A DNA stretch of 10,972 bases from Nitrososphaerota archaeon. Lineage in GTDB: Archaea; Thermoproteota; Nitrososphaeria; Nitrososphaerales; CADDZS01. Position 1 is the first letter of the stretch; every line of letters begins with the position of its first letter. A model generated the notes under the pieces. That model saw only the letters and a program-made list of their open reading frames with translations. It was not told where the DNA came from and did no database searches. Made by a program: the position numbers and the translations under genes. The DNA is taken from contig JAPCJV010000026.1 of NCBI GenBank assembly GCA_027886785.1, positions 1-10,972 of the forward strand. Direction: 5' to 3'. Shown here one piece after another: positions 5,895-10,972 of the stretch.

Positions 5895-5921
5895 CCCTCA
5901 GTTTTACCGCGCGTCTGGGAT

Positions 5922-6800
5922 ATGATTCCAAAAAGCTTCGAATATGTTTCCCCCGCATCGTTGGAGGAGGCGCTGACTTACCTCAACGAGTACGGGCAGG
6001 ACTCCAAGGTGCTCGCCGGAGGGATGAGCCTCATTCCCTTGATGAAACTTCGCCTCGCGTCACCAAAGTATCTCATTGACATTAATCGAATTTCCAGTCT
6101 CGAGTACATCAGAGAGGAAGGCGCGTCGCTCCGCATTGGTCCACTTACAAGGCACCACGCGATCCAAAAATCTGAGCTCCTTGCGCGAAAAGCGAGAATC
6201 ATGACGGAGGCTGCTTCTTGGATTGGAGATCCGCAGGTGAGAAACAGCGGAACGATCGGCGGGTCTTTGGTGCACGCGGATCCGTCGGCGGACTGGGGGT
6301 CCGTGATGATTGCACTCGATGCGTCACTCAAGATGAATAGCTCCAGCGGGGAGAGGTTGGTTAGGGCAGATGAGTTTTTTGTGGATACACTCACCTCCGC
6401 GGCAAAAGCTAACGAGCTTCTAACCGAGATTCAGATCCCACTTTCCAAGAATGCGAGCGGCGGCTCTTATCAAAAACTGGAACGCAAGGCGGGAGATTTC
6501 GCGACGGTGGGAGTGGCGGCCCAGCTCTCTTTGGATCCCAGCGGCATCTGCGAAATGGTGGGCATCGCTCTTTCATCGGTAGGACCCACGAACATGAGGG
6601 CGAAAAAAGCGGAAGCAGTTTTGATGGAAAACGAAGTGACAAAGGCGAAAATTGAAGAAGCGGCTCAGGCAGCGGCGGAGGAATCGAGGCCTGAGGATGA
6701 CGTGTTGCGGGGCTCGGCGGAGTACAAGAAGGCGATGGTAAGAGTGTTTGCGGATCGCGCGCTGACGCATGCCCTAAACCGAGCGAAAAATATGGAGTAG
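5922..6800 (+). CDS. coxM: Molybdenum hydroxylase FAD-binding medium subunit (CoxM/CutM type)
   Basis: The 292-residue medium subunit of a xanthine-oxidase-family hydroxylase. It carries FAD and passes electrons from the iron-sulfur subunit to the respiratory chain or another acceptor. FAD-binding signatures are intact: VLAGGMSLIPLMKLRLASP (residues 30-48) and GDPQVRNSGTIGGSLVHADP (102-121) followed by SAD. KLERKAGDFATVGVAAQL marks the start of the C-terminal domain, which runs to the end. Length is typical for the family (about 280-295). The ATG at 5922 gives the standard N-terminus MIPKSFEYVSPASLEEAL and sits 31 bases from a TATA box. It is the first gene of a tight operon in the order M-S-L, with coxS beginning nine bases after its stop. 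There is no Tat signal, so the complex assembles in the cytoplasm. Confidence 0.95.
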   Translation: MIPKSFEYVSPASLEEALTYLNEYGQDSKVLAGGMSLIPLMKLRLASPKYLIDINRISSLEYIREEGASLRIGPLTRHHAIQKSELLARKARIMTEAASWIGDPQVRNSGTIGGSLVHADPSADWGSVMIALDASLKMNSSSGERLVRADEFFVDTLTSAAKANELLTEIQIPLSKNASGGSYQKLERKAGDFATVGVAAQLSLDPSGICEMVGIALSSVGPTNMRAKKAEAVLMENEVTKAKIEEAAQAAAEESRPEDDVLRGSAEYKKAMVRVFADRALTHALNRAKNME

Positions 6801-6809
6801 AGATCGAAA

Positions 6810-7313
6810 TTGGCACAGAAATTATTGGAAAAACCGGCGCGCCTGAAGCACATCCGCGTCAAGGTAAACGGGAAAAACTACGGGACCGTGGTGGAATCGA
6901 GGCTGCTCCTTGTGCACTACCTCCGAGAGAATCTGGGACTCACGGGCACGCACGTCGGGTGTGACACCACCAACTGCGGCTCGTGCACGATCATCTTCAA
7001 CGGCAAATCTGTGAAATCATGCACGATGTTTGCAGTTCAGGCCGAGGGGGCAGAAATCTTGACGATTGAAGGACTAGCGAAGGAGGGAAAACTCCACCCG
7101 ATCCAGGAGGAGTTCTGGAATAACCACGGGTTGCAGTGTGGCTTTTGCACGCCGGGATTTATCATGCAGGCTTACTGGTTCTTGAAGGAAAATCCGAATC
7201 CCACGGACGAGCAGGTGCGGTGGGGGATCTCGGGGAACCTGTGCAGGTGCACCGGGTACCAGAACATCGTGAAGGCGATCCTGGAAGCGGCGAAAGCGCC
7301 GGCGAAAATGTAA
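6810..7313 (+). CDS. coxS: Molybdenum hydroxylase [2Fe-2S] small subunit (CoxS/CutS type)
   Basis: The 167-residue small subunit carries two [2Fe-2S] clusters that wire the molybdenum site to FAD. The N-terminal plant-ferredoxin-type domain has [10 protein letters not shown] and a later Cys, giving Cys51, Cys56, Cys59 and Cys71. The C-terminal helical domain has [10 protein letters not shown] (Cys110, Cys113) and [13 protein letters not shown] (Cys145, Cys147). All eight ligands are present. The TTG at 6810 is used because no ATG or GTG precedes the domain; TTG at 6825 is an alternative that shortens an unusual 12-residue N-terminal extension. GGAG near 6794-6797, inside the end of coxM, may serve as its ribosome binding site, which suggests translational coupling. 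coxL follows after 14 bases. Confidence 0.96.
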   Translation: MAQKLLEKPARLKHIRVKVNGKNYGTVVESRLLLVHYLRENLGLTGTHVGCDTTNCGSCTIIFNGKSVKSCTMFAVQAEGAEILTIEGLAKEGKLHPIQEEFWNNHGLQCGFCTPGFIMQAYWFLKENPNPTDEQVRWGISGNLCRCTGYQNIVKAILEAAKAPAKM

Positions 7314-7319
7314 GAGGTG
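7314..7319 (+). promoter_or_regulatory. Shine-Dalgarno sequence deciding the coxL start
   Basis: GAGGTG begins directly after the coxS stop and ends eight bases before ATG 7328. It supports that start over the out-of-frame ATG at 7321. Confidence 0.6.
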
Positions 7320-7327
7320 CATGAAAA

Positions 7328-9670
7328 ATGTCGCAAGTATTTGGTTCCAAAGTGAGGAGACGCGAAGATCCGCGCTACATCCAGGGCTACGGGCATTTTA
7401 CTGAGGACATCGTAGTTCCCCGACTCGCGCACGCAGTATTTTTGAGGAGTCCGTACGCGCACGCTAAGATCAAGAGCATCCAGACGGAGAAGGCTGGGGC
7501 GCAGCCGGGAGTAATCGCGGTATTCACGGGCAAGGACACGGGGCTCGGAGCGGTTCCGACGGCGTGGCCGATCACCAACGCGGACATCAAGATCCCGAAG
7601 TACTATCCGCTCGCTGTGGATCGGGTTCGGTACTCCGGAGATCCGGTCGCCGTTCTGGTGGCGCAGAGCTGGGGCGAAGCGCTCGACGCGATAGAGAAAA
7701 TTGAGGTGGAATACGAGCAGCTTCCAGTGGTGGTAGACGCGGAAAAAGCGATGCAGCCGGGCGCGCCGCAACTGTACGACGAGGTACCCAATAACATTGC
7801 TTTCGACTGGAAGGCTGGCGGGGGAGATATCGAGAAGGCCTTCCAGGAAGCCGAGGTCACGATCAAGGAGCGCTTTGTGAACCAGAGGCTCCAGCCCTCC
7901 ACGATTGAAACTAGGGGAGCCACGGCAGATTATGATCCCGGAACAGGGCAGCTGACGATGTGGATCACGTCCCAGAATCCGCACGTGCATCGGTTTTTGA
8001 TTTCCGCGATCACAGGTGTTCCGGAAAATAAACTGCGCGTTATTGCAACCGATGTGGGTGGGGGTTTTGGAAGCAAGCTCCCCGTGTACGGCCCCGAGTT
8101 TGTGATCGCATGGCTCGCAAAGAAGCTCGAGACGCCTGTGCGGTGGATTGAGGATCGCAGAGAGAACTACCTCTCCACGGACCATGGAAGAGACCACGTT
8201 GATTACGTCGAGCTCGCGGCAAAGAAAGACGGTACAGTTCTGGGGATTCGCGTGCACACGATCGCGAACATGGGCGCGTGGCTTTCGACGGCAGGGCCCG
8301 GGGTTCCCACCATACTCTTCGGGTTGATCCTCAGCGGCCCCTACAAGATTCCCAGCATCTCATGCCGGGTTCAGGGGGTCCTCACGAACACCATGGCAGT
8401 GGATACCTACAGAGGAGCGGGGAGGCCCGAGGCGACCTTCATCATCGAGCGCTTGATGGATCTGCTTGCCCGGGAAGTGAAGATGGATCCCGCCGAGGTG
8501 CGGATGAAGAACTTTATCCCGCCGGATGCGTTTCCGTACACTGCTCCCACCGGAATAATCTACGACAGCGGGAACTATGCGCCAGCGATGCAGAAGGCGC
8601 TGGAGATGGTCGGGTATGCAGAGTTTCGCAAGGAGCAGGAAAAACTTAGGGCAGAAGGAAAACTTGTGGGAATCGGGATCTCTTCGTACGTCGAGATCTG
8701 CGGTTTGGGGCCCTCAGCTGTTGTTCGATCTACCGGCTTTGGTCTGGGGTTGTGGGAGAGCGCAACGGTGCGAGTGCATCCCGGAGGGAAGATCTCCGCG
8801 TTCACAGGATCCAGTCCTCACGGGCAGAGCGAGGAGACCACTTTCGCGCAGATCGTGGCAGAGGAATTTGGAGTAAAGTACGAGGACGTGGAGGTGATCC
8901 ACGGGGACACCGATCAGATCCCGTTCGGCATGGGTACCTACGGGTCGAGGGCTACACCTGTGGGTGGAGCTGCGATCGCAGTGTCGTCACGGAAGGTCAT
9001 AGAAAAGGCGAAGAAGATTGCAGCGCACCTGATGGAGGCGAGGGAGGAAGATGTGATTCTGGAGGAGGGAAAATTCCACGTGAAAGGATCGAAGGAGCCC
9101 TCCAAATCTCTTTCTGAAGTGGCGTACGCGGCGTACGGTGCGGGTGCAAACGAAATTCCCAGGGGTATGGAGCCGGGTCTGGAGAATACCACGTTTTACG
9201 ATCCGCCTAATTTCGTGTTCCCCTTCGGAACGCACATCTGCATCGCGGAAGTTTCCAAGGACACCGGCGAAGTCAAAATCAAGAAGTACGTCGCGGTAGA
9301 CGACTGCGGGAAGCAGATCAACCCAATGATCGTGGAAGGGCAGATCCACGGCGGCATCACACAAGGGATCGCGCAGGCGCTCTGGGAGGAATCGGTCTAT
9401 GATGCAGATGGGAACCTGATCACGGGGACTCTCGTGGATTACGCGGTACCCACGGCGGTGGAAACACCGCACTATGATACTTCGCACACTGAAACTCCCT
9501 CCCCCCATAATCCAATAGGGGTGAAAGGGATCGGAGAGGCGGGAACCATAGCGGCTGCTCCGGCAGTAGTTAATGCGGTGGTGGATGCTCTGAGCCATAT
9601 GGGTGTTACTCACATAGACATGCCGTTGAGATCAGACAAGATCTGGGGTGTTTTGAACACTAAAGGGTAA
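7328..9670 (+). CDS. coxL: Molybdenum hydroxylase large subunit, CoxL form II or aldehyde-oxidase type
   Basis: The 780-residue catalytic subunit binds the molybdopterin cofactor. The N-terminal alpha/beta hammerhead domain (about 15-120) includes RRREDPRYIQGYGHFTEDIV and YSGDPVAVLVA. The cofactor loops include DVGGGFGSK (242-250), TYRGAGRPEATF (360-371) and GVKGIGEAGT near the C-terminus, with the catalytic Glu737. Proven CO dehydrogenases (form I) have AYRCSFR, where the Cys binds copper; here Gly363 occupies that position. This is therefore a form II or aldehyde-oxidase relative: CO oxidation is doubtful, and aldehydes, including glyceraldehyde as in Sulfolobus, or N-heterocycles are candidates. 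No Tat signal is seen. The gene ends the M-S-L operon and converges with the small membrane protein gene. No coxDEFG-type or MobA/XdhC-type maturation gene is in the window. Family certain, substrate open. Confidence 0.94.
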   Translation: MSQVFGSKVRRREDPRYIQGYGHFTEDIVVPRLAHAVFLRSPYAHAKIKSIQTEKAGAQPGVIAVFTGKDTGLGAVPTAWPITNADIKIPKYYPLAVDRVRYSGDPVAVLVAQSWGEALDAIEKIEVEYEQLPVVVDAEKAMQPGAPQLYDEVPNNIAFDWKAGGGDIEKAFQEAEVTIKERFVNQRLQPSTIETRGATADYDPGTGQLTMWITSQNPHVHRFLISAITGVPENKLRVIATDVGGGFGSKLPVYGPEFVIAWLAKKLETPVRWIEDRRENYLSTDHGRDHVDYVELAAKKDGTVLGIRVHTIANMGAWLSTAGPGVPTILFGLILSGPYKIPSISCRVQGVLTNTMAVDTYRGAGRPEATFIIERLMDLLAREVKMDPAEVRMKNFIPPDAFPYTAPTGIIYDSGNYAPAMQKALEMVGYAEFRKEQEKLRAEGKLVGIGISSYVEICGLGPSAVVRSTGFGLGLWESATVRVHPGGKISAFTGSSPHGQSEETTFAQIVAEEFGVKYEDVEVIHGDTDQIPFGMGTYGSRATPVGGAAIAVSSRKVIEKAKKIAAHLMEAREEDVILEEGKFHVKGSKEPSKSLSEVAYAAYGAGANEIPRGMEPGLENTTFYDPPNFVFPFGTHICIAEVSKDTGEVKIKKYVAVDDCGKQINPMIVEGQIHGGITQGIAQALWEESVYDADGNLITGTLVDYAVPTAVETPHYDTSHTETPSPHNPIGVKGIGEAGTIAAAPAVVNAVVDALSHMGVTHIDMPLRSDKIWGVLNTKG

Positions 9671-9692
9671 ACTCTATTGAATCGAATAATCA

Positions 9693-9723
9693 CTAAGAAT
9701 TTTTGATCTTAGGGAAAGATCTT
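9693..9723 (+). terminator. Overlapping hairpins after coxL
   Basis: CTAAGA (9693-9698) can pair with TCTTAG (9707-9712), or GATCTT (9705-9710) with AAGATC (9716-9721); the two stems are mutually exclusive. The T-runs ATTTTT at 9699-9704 and ATTTTTC downstream fit archaeal termination, which relies mainly on T-tracts. It would serve coxL and possibly the convergent gene. Confidence 0.4.
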
Positions 9724-9726
9724 CAT

Positions 9727-9948
9727 TCATTTTTCGTTGGGATTGAGCTTGGTGTCTAGCTCTTCGCGAATTGCCTGCTTAGTTCCTCGCTTCGCAGCCC
9801 AATAAACGAAGCAGCCGATTCCTGCAATGATCAGGATGGCAACTAAGATTTGGATTATGAGGTAAAGCCAATTTGGACAGTACTTCCAATTAGACTTGAC
9901 ATAAAGTTCGTTAGAGCAAATAATGTAGGAACTTTTAGGTTTTTCCAA
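9727..9948 (-). CDS. Small single-pass membrane protein with degenerate zinc ribbon
   Basis: A 73-residue protein with no family name that I recognise. Residues 28-50 (LYLIIQILVAILIIAGIGCF onward) form one strong membrane helix. It is followed by the positive stretch AAKRGTKQ and a charged tail, which suggests the C-terminus is cytoplasmic. The N-terminal part resembles a zinc ribbon, but each CxxC knuckle has lost its second Cys: Cys11-Ser-Asn-Glu14 and Cys24-Pro-Asn-Trp27, where CSNC and YCPNC are usual. Zinc binding is therefore unlikely; this may be an eroded ribbon or a chance resemblance. The TTG at 9948 is the first start in the frame, with AAAGGTAG about eight bases upstream. A TATA-like sequence near 9974 would place the transcript start close to the codon. 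It is divergent from the endonuclease V gene and convergent with coxL. Confidence 0.6.
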   Translation of the reverse strand: MEKPKSSYIICSNELYVKSNWKYCPNWLYLIIQILVAILIIAGIGCFVYWAAKRGTKQAIREELDTKLNPNEK

Positions 9949-9969
9949 AATCTACCTTTGCAAGGTAAG

Positions 9970-9978
9970 CTAAATATT
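9970..9978. promoter_or_regulatory. TATA-like element between the divergent membrane protein and endonuclease V genes
   Basis: CTAAATATT reads as a TATA box in either direction. Rightward it predicts a start near 10000 and a leader of about 37 bases to the endonuclease V GTG. Leftward it predicts a start near 9948, exactly at the TTG of the membrane protein gene. Which direction is used cannot be told from sequence alone. Confidence 0.4.
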
Positions 9979-10036
9979 CCCTAAATCAATACTGGACGAA
10001 GACTCGAAAATGTCAGAAGACCGGAATATCAATTAA

Positions 10037-10768
10037 GTGCTCGCAGAGTCATCCTTTTCGGAAATCAAAGTGCTTGGAAACCCCGTAGAATCCCGCTCGA
10101 TTGAGGATGCGGAACGATCCTTTTTCGAAAAGGTGCAGCTCCTCTTAAAGAAGAACGAGCGCAAATCTCACCATAGGAGGAAACGACAACATAGTAAAAT
10201 TTGCGGAGTCGATGCATCTTATGGCCAAGATAATTCCGCATATGCCGTCGCCTCCGTTCTTGACTCCAAGGATCACAAATTATTAGAGCACTCGGAGTAC
10301 TCCGGGCACGCTGCCTTTCCTTACGTGCCGGGTCTTTTCTTTTTGAGGGAAGGACCATTCGTCTGCGCAGCCGTTTCGAAATTGAAGTTCCAACCGGACC
10401 TCGTCTGTTTCGATGCCCAGGGCCTTGCTCACCCCAGAGGGATGGGCCTTGCTACAATTTGCGGAATGGTACTTGGGATTCCCAGCGTAGGTGTATCAAA
10501 GACCAGGCTCGTAGGAGAAACCGAGGAGTACAAGCAAGGGATAAAGAAGCTTGTTAAGGGAGACGCACTTTTAGGTTTCGTCACTACCCATCCTTCGCGG
10601 TACTGGAGCCCAGGTTTTTCTGTGACGCTAGGCGAACTCGAACAAATAATCGAGAAGCATGGAAGTATATGCATCCAGTCGATTCAGGAATCCCATCGTC
10701 GCGCTGGAAATATGAGAATCGCAAGTGAAAATCCAAAAACAGGCACTCGTCCGCTCACGCAAAATTAA
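10037..10768 (+). CDS. nfi: Endonuclease V (deoxyinosine 3'-endonuclease)
   Basis: Cuts DNA, or RNA in some relatives, one nucleotide 3' of inosine, starting repair of deaminated adenine. The RNase H-like core is clear. ICGVDASYG carries metal ligand Asp59. YVPGLFFLREGPFV has the wedge motif (Tyr96, Pro98) and Glu105. DLVCFDAQGLAHPRGMGLAT has Asp126 and His132. GIPSVGVSKTRLVGE has the conserved Lys155. SRYWSPGFSVTLGELEQIIE is the C-terminal element where relatives usually have a GH or GN pair; here it is GF. The later His/Asp ligand position (PTRxAH or PTRxAD in bacteria) seems to be Gly224, though alignment there is uncertain. The GTG at 10037 immediately follows an in-frame TAA, so it is the furthest possible start. 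At 243 residues it is slightly longer than the usual 200-225 because of a basic N-terminal extension. The transketolase gene starts 31 bases downstream. Confidence 0.93.
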   Translation: MLAESSFSEIKVLGNPVESRSIEDAERSFFEKVQLLLKKNERKSHHRRKRQHSKICGVDASYGQDNSAYAVASVLDSKDHKLLEHSEYSGHAAFPYVPGLFFLREGPFVCAAVSKLKFQPDLVCFDAQGLAHPRGMGLATICGMVLGIPSVGVSKTRLVGETEEYKQGIKKLVKGDALLGFVTTHPSRYWSPGFSVTLGELEQIIEKHGSICIQSIQESHRRAGNMRIASENPKTGTRPLTQN

Positions 10769-10799
10769 TTAGGTTCACGCAGGTTTTCCAGAAATTGAA

Positions 10800-10972
10800 T
10801 TGCAAACCGCAACCACCGAGGAACGAATAAGCGATCGAGCTCGCTTCATCAGAACGGAAACCATTCGCCTGATCCAAATCGCAAAGAGCGGCCACTACAC
10901 TTCGGTCTTTTCTTCCGCCGAGATCCTCGCCACGCTGTATTATCACACGATGAAGTTGTCCAAAGATCCCAA
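10800..10972 (+). CDS. tktA: Transketolase N-terminal subunit (partial, runs off the window)
   Basis: The first 57 codons of a thiamine-diphosphate enzyme of non-oxidative pentose metabolism are present. Following TTG at 10800 the product reads LQTATTEERISDRARFIRTE, then TIRLIQIAKSGHYTSVFSSA and EILATLYYHTM. The GHYTS motif carries the conserved cofactor-site His, and SSAEILATLY is typical of the family. Archaea usually encode transketolase as separate N and C halves; this start matches the N half. The in-frame TAG at 10770-10772 leaves TTG 10800 as the only standard start. Spacing of 31 bases after the endonuclease V stop suggests the two may share a transcript. The C-terminal subunit would be expected just outside the window. 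Confidence 0.88.
   Translation, partial: MQTATTEERISDRARFIRTETIRLIQIAKSGHYTSVFSSAEILATLYYHTMKLSKDP

Larger units (their letters stand above)
5397..5921. other. Divergent spacer upstream of the cox operon, with a possible gene remnant
   Basis: No intact gene is convincing in these 525 bases. On the minus strand a short frame, about 5729-5589, encodes ELSKIERANKPRLCFIDEVD followed by S; the hydrophobic run plus FIDEVDS looks like an AAA+ Walker B motif. The next frame then gives RLTGTLRTSTVLAESGRN through to a stop near 5524. No Walker A motif was found upstream. It may be a decayed gene or coincidence. CTTGG and CCAAG near 5501-5518 can form a small hairpin. The right end holds the cox regulatory elements. 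Confidence 0.4.

Noticed and set aside
7172..8257. 361-codon open frame antisense to coxS/coxL
   Set aside because: It is a shadow of strongly coding plus-strand genes with biased third positions. The translation is Arg/His-rich with no recognisable domain and no promoter or ribosome site.

Overview
The window looks archaeal, most likely from the Thaumarchaeota/Nitrososphaeria or a related TACK lineage. Evidence: TATA-box promoters sit about 30 bp before near-leaderless starts; TTG and GTG starts are common; there is an F420-type luciferase-like oxidoreductase, a split-type transketolase N-half, an archaeal ribbon-helix-helix antitoxin, and a glutamate dehydrogenase of archaeal type. Taxonomy is inference from protein style only, since no database was searched. 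Codon use in the molybdenum hydroxylase operon looks richer in G+C than the AT-rich spacers around it (judged by eye).

Layout. Positions 125-259 hold a 44-residue Cys/His mini-protein. On the minus strand an AbrB-type protein (303-656) lies just downstream of glutamate dehydrogenase (690-1949). A 445-bp divergent spacer with palindromes and TATA boxes leads to an unrecognised 148-residue protein (2395-2841, +). A ribbon-helix-helix antitoxin with no toxin (2862-3101, -) follows; its promoter is overlaid by three alternating TATGTC/GACATA half-sites at exact 9-bp steps. From 3194 to 4231 (-) lies the wreck of one tandem Lrp/AsnC regulator broken by at least four frame changes. It sits directly downstream of an F420-dependent oxidoreductase gene (4371-5396, -).

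A 525-bp spacer carries an 11-bp perfect inverted repeat, a 10-bp palindrome and a TATA box in front of a coxM-coxS-coxL operon (5922-9670, +). This operon encodes FAD, 2x[2Fe-2S] and molybdopterin subunits of a xanthine-oxidase-family hydroxylase. The large subunit has TYRGAGR instead of the AYRCSFR of proven CO dehydrogenase, so it is form II or an aldehyde-oxidase type, and its substrate is open. No maturation genes are in the window. A small membrane protein with a degenerate zinc ribbon (9727-9948, -) converges on the operon. It diverges from an endonuclease V gene (10037-10768, +), which is followed by the truncated transketolase N-subunit (10800-end).

Together the genes suggest a heterotrophic or mixotrophic archaeon that handles amino acids (GDH), oxidises small organic substrates or CO (Mo-hydroxylase), uses F420 redox chemistry, runs non-oxidative pentose metabolism and repairs deaminated DNA. 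The most unusual content is regulatory: the antitoxin operator array, the cox inverted repeat and the decayed double Lrp regulator. No CRISPR array, insertion sequence, rRNA or tRNA was recognised.
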